DNA of 12,205 nucleotides from Pseudomonadota bacterium (GCA_021808035.1 JAKBCG010000044.1:1-12205); one strand, 5' to 3'; positions 1 to 5,951 are shown, numbered from the stretch's first letter. Numbers and translations: made by a program. Notes: a model not told the origin generated them from the sequence alone.

Positions 1-173
1 TCATCGGCGGCAACCGGCCCGGGATGCTCGAGGACGTCGGATTCGGGCTGCGCCTCGGCAACACCCGCTCCGGACTCGGCAACGTGGTGCACATCGACTT
101 CGCGTTTCCGTTGAATGCACCGATGGGCGTGAGCCGCTTCCAGGTGCTGGTGCAGACCTTGCAGAGCTTTTGA
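1..173 (+). CDS. C-terminal end of an outer-membrane beta-barrel protein (partial)
   Basis: Only the last 56 residues and the stop codon are inside the window; the reading frame runs from base 3. The fragment has the alternating polar/hydrophobic pattern of membrane beta strands, including a stretch reading GLRLGNTRSGLGNVVHIDF and a last strand ending QTLQSF. A terminal phenylalanine after an amphipathic strand is the usual signal by which the BAM complex recognises outer-membrane barrels. The wording of the penultimate strand reminds me of the Omp85/TpsB group (surface antigen D15, FhaC/ShlB-like), but that is recollection, not a search result. The gene converges on the unknown gene at 202-759 with a 28-bp gap in which I see no terminator hairpin. 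Barrel identity is fairly secure; the exact family is not. Confidence 0.6.
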   Translation, partial: IGGNRPGMLEDVGFGLRLGNTRSGLGNVVHIDFAFPLNAPMGVSRFQVLVQTLQSF

Positions 174-201
174 TGCGTCGTGCGAATGCGTGCCAGGGAC
201 C

Positions 202-759
202 TCAGGAGTCGGCCCGCTTGCGGCGTCGCGACAGCAATGCGAGGAACCCGATGCAGACCGAGAAGTTGAGGACCCACCAGAAGAGCTGCCGAACGCGTCC
301 GTGACCCGATCCGGTCTTCGGGGCACCCGTCAGTACACCCCGCAGGGTCTGCGTCGCGTCGCCGGTCCGGATCTCGAACGCGAACGCGGCCGGTCCCGCG
401 ATCGCCAGCTGCGGCGTACTGATCGAGTAGCCGCCGTCGACGGTCGCGGTCGCAGGATAGGAACGACCGCGGAACTCGACCGAGACCACGGCGTCCGTCA
501 CGGGCGCCCCGTCGAGCACGCGGCTCACGTGCATACTCAGGGTGTCGCCCCGCAGCAGCCCCACGAGCCGGTAATCCGCAGATGCCGCGACGACGCGCGC
601 CGGCGCTGCCGCGGCGTTCGCGAGCGTCGCGACCGAAAGGGCGGACAGCCAGAACGCTGCCGAGAGCCATGCCGCCCAGCGTGAACGGGAGTACGCGCGC
701 CTGCCGCGCCGCCGCGGATCAGCGGGGGTGCGTCCGGCGCCGTTTGCGACCGCGACCAT
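202..759 (-). CDS. Unknown exported protein with Ig-like core and C-terminal membrane anchor
   Basis: I do not recognise a named family. The 185-residue product has a long arginine-rich N-terminal segment (residues about 16-27), a hydrophobic stretch at about 28-49 ending in ANA that could be a signal peptide or anchor, then a roughly 80-residue beta-rich segment (about 60-140) rich in V, T and G that reads like an Ig-like or carboxypeptidase-regulatory-like fold. A second hydrophobic segment at about 159-176 is followed by RRRKR, as expected for a C-terminal transmembrane anchor with its positive end in the cytoplasm. That suggests a periplasmic domain held in the inner membrane. It lies 24 bp downstream of ilvN on the same strand and is probably cotranscribed, with no evident functional link. 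The ATG at 759 is the first in frame; no strong ribosome binding site is seen. Confidence 0.65.
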   Translation of the reverse strand: MVAVANGAGRTPADPRRRGRRAYSRSRWAAWLSAAFWLSALSVATLANAAAAPARVVAASADYRLVGLLRGDTLSMHVSRVLDGAPVTDAVVSVEFRGRSYPATATVDGGYSISTPQLAIAGPAAFAFEIRTGDATQTLRGVLTGAPKTGSGHGRVRQLFWWVLNFSVCIGFLALLSRRRKRADS

Positions 760-783
760 CGGCGTCCGCTGCGGATCAGCGGC

Positions 784-1281
784 TCATCGGGCGGTCGGCG
801 CGCGTCGACCGCCCCGCGAGATGCCGAGCACGCCGCCGCGAACGACCTCGACGATCTCGCCGAAAGCCGACAGCGTCGCGATCATCTCCGCGATCACGTC
901 CTCGGTGCCGGCGACCTCGACGATCCAGGCGGGCTCGGTCGACAGGACCCGGCCGCCGCTGCGATTGACGACCTGTGATGCGGCGTCGGCCTGGTCGGCG
1001 GCAACCTGCAGCTTCAGCAGCGCGAGTTCCCGCGCCAGGTGATCGCCGGTCGTCATGTCCTCGACCGTGACCACGTCGACGAGCTTTTGCAGTTGGGAAT
1101 TGATCTGCGCGATCACCGCATCCGATCCGGTGGTCACCAGCGTGATCCGCGAGATCGACGGATCGTTGGTCGGCGCGACGGAGAGCGACTCGATGTTGTA
1201 ACCGCGGCTCGAGATCAGGCCCGTGACGCGGGTGAGCGCGCCCGCCTCGTTCTGCAAGAGAATCGCGATGAGATGACGCAT
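784..1281 (-). CDS. ilvN: Acetolactate synthase small (regulatory) subunit
   Basis: This is the 165-residue regulatory subunit of acetohydroxyacid synthase, which binds the catalytic subunit, raises its activity and gives feedback inhibition by valine. The N-terminal ACT domain (about 1-75) carries the family signature NEAGALTRVTGLISSRGYNI, with Gly14 and Asn29 at the positions tied to valine binding in E. coli IlvH, so feedback control is probably retained. The C-terminal half (about 80-160) ends with the typical IVEVVRGGVLGISRG. Length matches E. coli IlvH (163 residues). An upstream in-frame start would add 33 residues unlike the family, so the ATG at 1281 is chosen. Unusually, it is transcribed away from ilvB instead of following it. 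The symbol ilvH would be equally valid. Confidence 0.95.
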   Translation of the reverse strand: MRHLIAILLQNEAGALTRVTGLISSRGYNIESLSVAPTNDPSISRITLVTTGSDAVIAQINSQLQKLVDVVTVEDMTTGDHLARELALLKLQVAADQADAASQVVNRSGGRVLSTEPAWIVEVAGTEDVIAEMIATLSAFGEIVEVVRGGVLGISRGGRRAPTAR

Positions 1282-1367
1282 GGCGACGATAGGATACGGG
1301 ACGGCGGCACTTGGGCGCCAGGGCGTTAGCTGGTACGCTTCGGCGCGTGAACGCACGACACGAACCG
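1282..1367. promoter_or_regulatory. Divergent ilvN/ilvB promoter region
   Basis: These 86 bp separate the start codons of ilvN (leftward) and ilvB (rightward). On the + strand TTGGGC at 1311-1316 is followed after 17 bp by TACGCT at 1334-1339, preceded by TG at 1331-1332 as in an extended -10 element. Transcription would start near 1346, leaving only about 20 nt of leader before the chosen ilvB ATG. On the - strand the only AT-richer hexamer is TATCCT, close to the ilvN start, and no clear -35 goes with it. There is no room for a leader-peptide attenuator of the enterobacterial ilv type on either side, so control, if any, would have to act on initiation. The ilvB side is plausible, the ilvN side weak. 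Confidence 0.45.
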
Positions 1368-3182
1368 ATGAGCCCGGCACCGCATCCGCGCGCCGGCGAG
1401 GTGATGACCGGCGCCGAGATGATCGTCCAGGTGCTGGTCGACGAAGGCGTCGACACGGTGTTCGGCTACAGCGGCGGCGCGATCCTGCCGATCTACGACG
1501 CGGTGTTCTGCCACAACGAGGCGACCGGCGGGTCGATGCCGCTGATCGTGCCGGCCAACGAGCAGGGCGCGGCGTTCATGGCGGCCGGATACGCGCGGGC
1601 GAGCGGTCGCGTCGGGGTCGCGCTGGTGACCTCCGGTCCGGGCGCGACCAACACCGTGACCCCGGTGCGCGACTCGATGGCGGACTCGGTGCCCATCGTC
1701 GTGATCTGCGGGCAGGTGCCGACGAGCGCGATCGGCACCGATGCGTTCCAGGAAGCGCCGGTGCCGAGCATCATGGGTGCGGTCGCGAAGCACGTGTTCC
1801 TGGTCACCGATCCGACCCGGCTGGAGGCGACGGTGCGCACCGCATTCGAGATCGCCCGGACCGGCCGGCCCGGCCCGGTCGTGCTCGACATTCCGAAGGA
1901 CGTGCAGAACTGGCGCGGCGCTTTCAGCGGTTCCGGCCACCTGCCGATTCCCGGGTATCGTCAGCGGCTGAACCGCGTCGCCGCGAACAAGCTGTCCGAG
2001 TCGGCTTGCGCCTCGCTGCTGGCCGCGCTCGAGAGGGCCGAACGGCCGCTGATCTATGCCGGCGGCGGCGTGATCAATGCTGGCGCGTCCGAGGCGCTGC
2101 GCGGCCTGGTGCACGAACTGCGGATTCCGGTCGTGACGACCTTGATGGGGATCGGCGCGATCGACACCTCGGACGCGATGGCGATGCGCATGCTCGGGAT
2201 GCACGGCGCGGCGTACGCGAACTACGCCGTGGAGGATTGCGACCTGCTGCTCGCGATCGGCGCGCGCTTCGACGACCGGGTCGCCGGCAATCCGACGAAG
2301 TTCGCCGCGAACGCGAAGTTCATCGCGCAGTTCGACATCGACGTGTCGGAAGTGAACAAGGTCAAGCGTGTCCACTGGAGTCATCTGGGGGCGTTGCCGG
2401 AGGCGCTTACCGCGTTGCGGGAGGGCGCCCGTCGAGCAGGCTTCCGGCGCGATTGGTCGGCATGGCATCGGCACTGCGATCTCCTGCGGCGCACGCACGC
2501 GATGAACTACGATCGCCAGAGCGAGCGGATCCAGCCGCATTATCTGCTCGAGCAGATCAATCGCCTCACGCACGGCGAGGCGATCATCAGCACCGGGGTC
2601 GGCCAGCATCAGATGTGGGCGGCCCAGTACTTCGACTTCCGCAGCCCGCGGCTCTGGTTGACCTCCGGCAGCATGGGCACGATGGGGTTCGGACTGCCCG
2701 CGGCGATCGGTGCGCAGTTCGCTGTCCGCGACCGCATGGTGATCGACGTCGACGGCGACGCGAGCATCCGCATGAACATCGGCGAGTTGGAGACGGTGAC
2801 GACCTACGGTTTGCCGGTGAAGGTCGTCGTGATCAACAACTGCGGCGATGGCATGGTCAAGCAGTGGCAGAAGCTGTTCTTCAAGGGCCGGCTGAGCGCG
2901 AGCGACAAGAGCCTGCACAAGAAGGATTTCGTGAAGGCGGCGATCGCGGACGGATTCGAGTTCGCGGTCCGGCTCGAGAGCAAGGCGGAGGTGCCGAGGG
3001 TCGTCGAGGAATTCATCCGGTTCCCCGGCCCTGCGTTTCTCGAGGTGGTCGTGGATCCGGACGCGGGGGTCTATCCGATGGTCGGGCCCGGGCAGTCGTA
3101 CGACGAAATGATCACCGGCGATTTCATCGCGTCGCGCAAACCCGTCGAGGTCGTTCCGCCGGACGAATCCGAGATGTTCTGA
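1368..3182 (+). CDS. ilvB: Acetolactate synthase large (catalytic) subunit, variant active-site segment
   Basis: This is the ThDP- and FAD-dependent enzyme that condenses two pyruvates to acetolactate, or pyruvate with 2-oxobutanoate, the first common step of valine and isoleucine synthesis. The 604-residue product has the three expected domains. The N-terminal Pyr domain begins FGYSGGAILPIYDA and has the ThDP-activating glutamate in NEQGAAFMAAGYA (Glu65). The FAD region has GQVP, GTDAFQE and GARFDDRVAGNP. The C-terminal PP domain has GDA-x24-NN (463-491) for ThDP-Mg and a conserved Trp500 in QWQ. It is odd in having GDA in place of GDG, CGDGMV after NN in place of the more usual x-x-LGMV, and a distinctive tail after it. 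The start is uncertain: TTG 1311, GTG 1347, ATG 1368 or ATG 1404 (just after GAGGTG) are possible; the core needs only the last. Confidence 0.93.
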   Translation: MSPAPHPRAGEVMTGAEMIVQVLVDEGVDTVFGYSGGAILPIYDAVFCHNEATGGSMPLIVPANEQGAAFMAAGYARASGRVGVALVTSGPGATNTVTPVRDSMADSVPIVVICGQVPTSAIGTDAFQEAPVPSIMGAVAKHVFLVTDPTRLEATVRTAFEIARTGRPGPVVLDIPKDVQNWRGAFSGSGHLPIPGYRQRLNRVAANKLSESACASLLAALERAERPLIYAGGGVINAGASEALRGLVHELRIPVVTTLMGIGAIDTSDAMAMRMLGMHGAAYANYAVEDCDLLLAIGARFDDRVAGNPTKFAANAKFIAQFDIDVSEVNKVKRVHWSHLGALPEALTALREGARRAGFRRDWSAWHRHCDLLRRTHAMNYDRQSERIQPHYLLEQINRLTHGEAIISTGVGQHQMWAAQYFDFRSPRLWLTSGSMGTMGFGLPAAIGAQFAVRDRMVIDVDGDASIRMNIGELETVTTYGLPVKVVVINNCGDGMVKQWQKLFFKGRLSASDKSLHKKDFVKAAIADGFEFAVRLESKAEVPRVVEEFIRFPGPAFLEVVVDPDAGVYPMVGPGQSYDEMITGDFIASRKPVEVVPPDESEMF

Positions 3183-3186
3183 CGCC

Positions 3187-3202
3187 GCGCGCGATCGCGC
3201 GC
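3187..3202. repeat. Perfect 16-bp palindrome between convergent genes
   Basis: GCGCGCGATCGCGCGC reads the same on both strands and fills most of the 25 bp between the ilvB stop codon and the gloA stop codon. There is no T tract on either side, so it is not a standard intrinsic terminator, although an RNA hairpin could form on both transcripts. A shorter form of the same palindrome (GCGCGATCGCGC) lies at 4789-4800, also just after a stop codon. Confidence 0.7.
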
Positions 3203-3207
3203 CGCGC

Positions 3208-3627
3208 TCACCAGGCCCCGGTGTTGCCCATCGAGCGCCACGGTTCCGCCGGCGCAAGTGCCGCGCCTTTCTGCAACAGCTCGATCGAGATCCCGTCTGG
3301 AGATCGTACGAACGCCATGTGTCCGTCGCGTGGCGGGCGGTTGATCGTGGCCCCGTGATCCAGCAAACGCCGGCAAGCGGCATAGATGTCGTCGACTTCG
3401 TAGGCGAGGTGGCCGAAATTGCGGCCGCCGGCATAGGTCTCGGGGTCCCAATTATGGGTGAGCTCGACCTGTGCGCTCGCGTCTCCCGGCGCCGCGAGGA
3501 ACAGCAACGTATATCGTCCCTGCGGATAGTCCTTGCGCGACAGCAACTCGAGTCCGAGCGCATCGCGATAGAAGCGCAGCGACTCATCGACGTCGCTGAC
3601 CCGAACCATCGTGTGCAGGTATTTCAT
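3208..3627 (-). CDS. gloA: Lactoylglutathione lyase (glyoxalase I)
   Basis: The enzyme isomerises the hemithioacetal of methylglyoxal and glutathione to S-lactoylglutathione, the first step of cytoplasmic methylglyoxal detoxification. The 139-residue product is a two-module VOC (beta-alpha-beta-beta-beta) protein colinear with E. coli GloA (135 residues). It begins [10 protein letters not shown] and has [20 protein letters not shown] in the middle. All four metal ligands of the family are in place: His5, Glu55 (VELTHNW), His73 (FGHLAYEV) and Glu116 ([11 protein letters not shown]). The C-terminal extension ending [12 protein letters not shown] is not in the E. coli protein. A GGAGG motif (3639-3643 on this strand) lies 11 nt before the ATG. 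It is transcribed alone, converging on ilvB. No strong promoter is seen; AT-rich sequence around 3683-3690 is the only nearby candidate for a -10. Confidence 0.95.
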   Translation of the reverse strand: MKYLHTMVRVSDVDESLRFYRDALGLELLSRKDYPQGRYTLLFLAAPGDASAQVELTHNWDPETYAGGRNFGHLAYEVDDIYAACRRLLDHGATINRPPRDGHMAFVRSPDGISIELLQKGAALAPAEPWRSMGNTGAW

Positions 3628-3813
3628 CCGCTCGTGAGCCTCCGATCGTGCCGCCCGCGCGGGTGCGCGAGTCCGGCGGGCAAGATTAACGCATCAGCGC
3701 CACGCCCGGGGCCGCATCGGCGGGCGCCACGGCATTTCGGACCGAGGATTCCGCGCATGATCGACGAGCCGCCAGGCAGTCCATTGTTTCCAAATAACGA
3801 CAATCGTGCTGTA

Positions 3814-3841
3814 TTGCAAAAAATATTCAAGATTGTGTAAT
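3814..3841 (+). promoter_or_regulatory. Candidate sigma-70 promoter in the AT-rich island
   Basis: TTGCAA at 3814-3819 (4 of 6 against TTGACA) is followed after 16 bp by TGTAAT at 3836-3841 (5 of 6 against TATAAT). It would start RNA near 3848, about 218 nt before the end of the terminator T tract. A second, weaker option is TTGGAT at 3857 with TAGGTT at 3880 (17-bp spacer, TG extension), starting near 3892. In an AT-rich stretch such matches occur by chance, so confidence is limited. Confidence 0.35.
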
Positions 3842-3884
3842 AAATCACGAAAAACATTGGATTTCTTATTTCGCCATGCTAGGT

Positions 3885-3893
3885 TTATCCACA
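3885..3893 (+). promoter_or_regulatory. Consensus DnaA-box-like site
   Basis: TTATCCACA is an exact match to the strong DnaA box (TTATNCACA). It sits at the edge of the AT-rich island. Two one-mismatch sites on the opposite strand are nearby: TGTGTAATA at 3834-3842 and TGTGCAACA at 3928-3936. A single nonamer can arise by chance, so function is unproven. Confidence 0.4.
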
Positions 3894-4040
3894 GGCCGAC
3901 GCGAATAGTTTTCGAGACGTCGATTCTGTGCAACAGACGACGTGCGCCGAGAAAGGCCGAGCGTGAACCACGGTTTCGTGACACGCATCCGCCATGACTG
4001 GACGTGCCGTTATGGTTTCGGCACCTGTTCCACTAAAATC

Positions 4041-4065
4041 CCCCGGCGTTCCCGGGGTTTTTTTT
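4041..4065 (+). terminator. Intrinsic terminator
   Basis: CCCCGG (4041-4046), loop CGTTC, CCGGGG (4052-4057), then eight T residues (4058-4065). An AAAA run just upstream gives it some ability to act on the opposite strand. It lies directly upstream of the dehydrogenase ribosome binding site instead of after a recognised gene, so it ends either an unannotated RNA or a leader transcript. Confidence 0.88.
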
Positions 4066-4076
4066 GTCCCGCGGGT

Positions 4077-4082
4077 GAGGAA
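4077..4082 (+). promoter_or_regulatory. Ribosome binding site of the dehydrogenase gene
   Basis: GAGGAA ends 8 bases before the ATG at 4091, the best Shine-Dalgarno match in the window, and fixes that start. Only 11 bases separate it from the end of the upstream terminator T tract, leaving no space for a separate promoter. Confidence 0.75.
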
Positions 4083-4090
4083 ACCTGACG

Positions 4091-4780
4091 ATGTCCACGG
4101 TCCTGGTCACCGGCGCCTCGCGCGGCATCGGCGCCGAGTTCGTGCGCCAATATGCCGCCGACGGCTGGCATGTGCATGCGCTCGCCCGGGATCCCGGGCG
4201 CTCGACGGTACTCGCGGACGCGCGGCGCACGCACGGCGACCGCATTCGCATCCACTCGATCGACGTGACCGATCATGCCGCGATCGACGCGCTCGCGAAG
4301 GCCCTCGACGGCACGCCGATCGACGTGCTGCTCAACGTCGCGGGCGTTCTGGTCTCGAACCCGTTCGGTCAGTCGGACTACGAGCGCTGGATGAATTCGG
4401 TCCGGGTCAATCTGTTCGGACCGACGAAGGTGTCGGAAGCGTTCGTCGAGCACGTTGCCGCGAGCGAGGAGCGCAAGATCGTGACCTTGAGCAGCGTGCT
4501 CGGCTCGATCGGCGGCAATGCGGCCGGCGGAATGTACGACTACCGATCGACGAAGGCCGCGGTCAACGCGATCATGAAATCGATGAGCCTCGATCTCGCG
4601 CGGCGCCGGATCATCGCCGTGCCGATCCATCCCGGCTGGGTGCGCACCGACATGGGCGGCGCGCGCGCCGAGGTGGACGTCGCGACGAGTGTCGCCGGCA
4701 TGCGCACGGTGATCGCGGGGTTGACGCCGGCGCAATCCGGCCGATTCCTGAGTTATCAGGGTGCCGAGTTGCCTTGGTGA
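4091..4780 (+). CDS. Short-chain dehydrogenase/reductase (SDR), C-factor-like
   Basis: The 229-residue product is a classical-type SDR, an NAD(P)-dependent oxidoreductase with a Rossmann fold. The cofactor loop is TGASRGIG (7-14), with Asp59 in the IDVTD motif that contacts adenine, NVAG in the usual NNAG place (82-85), Asn108, catalytic Ser135 in LSS, and Tyr151 and Lys155 in YRSTK, followed by a PGW motif and TDMGG. All four catalytic residues (N, S, Y, K) are present, so it should be active. It is shorter than the common 250 residues, with a short substrate loop after TDMGG, as in CsgA/C-factor-like SDRs. The substrate cannot be told from sequence. The gene starts right after a terminator and runs 37 bp ahead of cysB on the same strand, so the two may be cotranscribed. 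Confidence 0.9.
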   Translation: MSTVLVTGASRGIGAEFVRQYAADGWHVHALARDPGRSTVLADARRTHGDRIRIHSIDVTDHAAIDALAKALDGTPIDVLLNVAGVLVSNPFGQSDYERWMNSVRVNLFGPTKVSEAFVEHVAASEERKIVTLSSVLGSIGGNAAGGMYDYRSTKAAVNAIMKSMSLDLARRRIIAVPIHPGWVRTDMGGARAEVDVATSVAGMRTVIAGLTPAQSGRFLSYQGAELPW

Positions 4781-4788
4781 CCTGCGCC

Positions 4789-4800
4789 GCGCGATCGCGC
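4789..4800. repeat. 12-bp palindrome between the dehydrogenase gene and cysB
   Basis: GCGCGATCGCGC lies 8 bp after the dehydrogenase stop codon and 17 bp before the cysB start. It is the core of the larger palindrome at 3187-3202. No T tract follows. It could be an operator for cysB or a weak RNA hairpin; neither is shown. Confidence 0.55.
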
Positions 4801-4817
4801 CGCCCTGACGGCTAGCC

Positions 4818-5801
4818 GTGAAACTGCAGCAGTTGCGGTATCTCGTCGCGGTCAACGACAACGGTCTCAACATCACGGCCGCGGCAAGGCAGCTGCATAC
4901 GTCGCAGCCCGGTGTGAGCCGGCAGCTGAAGATGCTGGAGGCGGAACTCGGGTTGCGACTGTTCGAGCGCGACGGCCGCGCGTTGACGCGCGTGACCGCG
5001 GCGGGCGAACGGGTCATCGGACACGCGGCCAAGATCCTGCGCGAGATGCAGAACATCCGTCATGCGTCCCAGGATCTGCGCCAGGCGGACAGCGGGAGCC
5101 TGGCGATCGCGACCACGCACACGCAAGCCCGCTACGTGCTCCCGCCGGTGATCCGCGCATTCCGGGAACGTTATCCGAAGGTGCGGCTGCACCTGCACCA
5201 AGGCACCTCGGAGCAGATCGCCGAACTCGTCGCCCGGGACCAGGTCGACTTCGCGATCGCGACCGGTTCGGAGGAACTGTTCCGCCCGCTCGTGCGGCTG
5301 CCGGTGTACCGGTGGCATCGCGTCGTCGTCGTGCCGCAGGGCCACCCGCTCGCCAGCGGCGGCAAGCTGACCCTGCGGCGTCTCGCCGAGCATCCGATCG
5401 TGACCTACGTGTTCAGCTTCAGGGGTCGTTCGTCATTGCCCACGTTGTTCGAAGCCGCAGGGTTGTCGCCGGACGTGGTGCTCACCGCGCAGGATGCCGA
5501 CGTGATCAAGACGTACGTGCGGGTCGGGCTCGGCGTGGGGATCATCGCGGGCGTCGCGATCGACCGGGCGAACGATCCGGATCTCCTCGTTCTCGATGCG
5601 CGACATCTGTTCGCGGGGCACACGACCTGGGTCGGGTTCCGCCGCGGGGGTGCACTGCGCGCCTACATGTACGATTTCCTGGAAAGGCTCGCGCCGCATT
5701 TGACGCGCCGGCTGGTGCGTGACGCCGAGCGATCCGAGACCCAGGACGAGGTCGACCGGATGAGCGCGGCGATCGAGATTCCGTATCGGGGTCGGCTGTG
5801 A
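4818..5801 (+). CDS. cysB: LysR-type regulator of sulfur assimilation (CysB family)
   Basis: The 327-residue product aligns without gaps over most of its length with E. coli CysB (324 residues), the tetrameric activator of cysteine and sulfate-assimilation genes that responds to N-acetylserine and sulfide. The N-terminal winged HTH includes QLHTSQPGVSRQLKMLEAEL (about 25-44). The effector domain starts after a linker helix and has ATTHTQARYVLPP with Thr100, Thr102 and Gln103, and Thr149 in AIATG, all sulfate contacts in the CysB structure as I recall it. DADVIKTYVRLGLGVG-type sequence is conserved. Residue 202, threonine in E. coli CysB, is arginine here. The start is GTG at 4818, giving the family's MKLQQLRYLV; no strong Shine-Dalgarno is seen, which may mean coupling to the upstream dehydrogenase gene. 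Cbl is a close paralogue and an alternative name. Confidence 0.93.
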   Translation: MKLQQLRYLVAVNDNGLNITAAARQLHTSQPGVSRQLKMLEAELGLRLFERDGRALTRVTAAGERVIGHAAKILREMQNIRHASQDLRQADSGSLAIATTHTQARYVLPPVIRAFRERYPKVRLHLHQGTSEQIAELVARDQVDFAIATGSEELFRPLVRLPVYRWHRVVVVPQGHPLASGGKLTLRRLAEHPIVTYVFSFRGRSSLPTLFEAAGLSPDVVLTAQDADVIKTYVRVGLGVGIIAGVAIDRANDPDLLVLDARHLFAGHTTWVGFRRGGALRAYMYDFLERLAPHLTRRLVRDAERSETQDEVDRMSAAIEIPYRGRL

Positions 5802-5828
5802 TCGCACCGGGCGGCGCGATCCGGACGC

Positions 5829-5857
5829 TTGTCAGCGGCGGCCATGCGCTCTATAAA
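5829..5857 (+). promoter_or_regulatory. Near-consensus sigma-70 promoter
   Basis: TTGTCA at 5829-5834 (5 of 6) and TATAAA at 5852-5857 (5 of 6) are separated by exactly 17 bp. RNA would begin near 5864. It is the best promoter match in the window. The first thing downstream is a terminator-like hairpin at 5890, and the first gene is at 6088. Confidence 0.65.
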
Positions 5858-5889
5858 GCCGGCTCGGTGGATTCACGGGGCCGGACAGA

Positions 5890-5916
5890 AAGAAGCCGGG
5901 CGTTGCCCGGCTTCTT
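5890..5916. terminator. Strong hairpin, probable (bidirectional) terminator
   Basis: AAGAAGCCGGGC, loop GTT, GCCCGGCTTCTT: a perfect 12-bp stem whose outer arms are A- and T-rich on each strand, as in bidirectional intrinsic terminators. On the + strand TTCTT is inside the stem and is followed by GAGATCC; a run of seven T lies 16 bases further on. On the - strand the stem is followed by TCTGT. It would end cysB transcription 89 bp after its stop codon, and would also intercept RNA from the promoter at 5829-5857. Confidence 0.75.
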
Positions 5917-5951
5917 GAGATCCCCATGCCATTTTTTTGATTGATCGGGAA

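Larger units (their letters stand above)
3848..4065 (+). ncRNA. Putative structured small RNA or 5' leader
   Basis: No + strand gene ends between the ilvB stop (3182) and the intrinsic terminator at 4041-4065, so the terminator needs a transcript of its own. The predicted RNA has several hairpins in a row: TCTGT-GCA-ACAGA (3925-3937), a two-part stem GCGTG...CACGC enclosing CACG-GTTT-CGTG (3961-3986), GTGCCG-9 nt-CGGCAC (4004-4024), then the terminator stem with eight U residues. It does not match 6S RNA, 4.5S RNA, tmRNA or a tRNA by eye. It may be a free-standing sRNA or an attenuated leader of the dehydrogenase gene 25 bp downstream. I found no obvious antiterminator pairing. The 5' end is inferred from a candidate promoter. 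Confidence 0.4.
3628..4090. other. 463-bp intergenic region with AT-rich island
   Basis: No convincing protein-coding gene lies here; the short open frames on both strands have no recognisable content. From gloA up to about 3775 the sequence is G+C rich like the rest. From 3781 to 3840 G+C falls to 19 of 60 bases and from 3841 to 3900 to 24 of 60, then rises again. The island contains possible promoters, a perfect DnaA-box-like site (3885-3893), and is followed by a series of hairpins ending in a strong intrinsic terminator (4041-4065). The region would hold the gloA upstream sequences on the left and a noncoding transcript or leader on the right. Confidence 0.7.

Noticed and set aside
3183..3207. 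Bidirectional intrinsic terminator between ilvB and gloA
   Set aside because: The palindrome could fold in RNA but has no T tract on either strand, so it is listed only as a palindrome.
1280..3587. Very long open frames overlapping ilvB on both strands
   Set aside because: They are arginine-rich, low-complexity translations expected in other frames of a high-G+C gene; the ilvB frame has full family motifs.
3885..3893. Chromosomal or plasmid replication origin
   Set aside because: Only one exact DnaA box, no iterons, and no dnaA, dnaN, parAB or rep gene in the window.
3806..3997. Small open frame of 63 codons on the + strand in the AT-rich island, and a 96-codon frame on the - strand
   Set aside because: No ribosome binding site, no recognisable motif, and the + frame lies across hairpins of the putative RNA; codon use is unlike the neighbouring genes.
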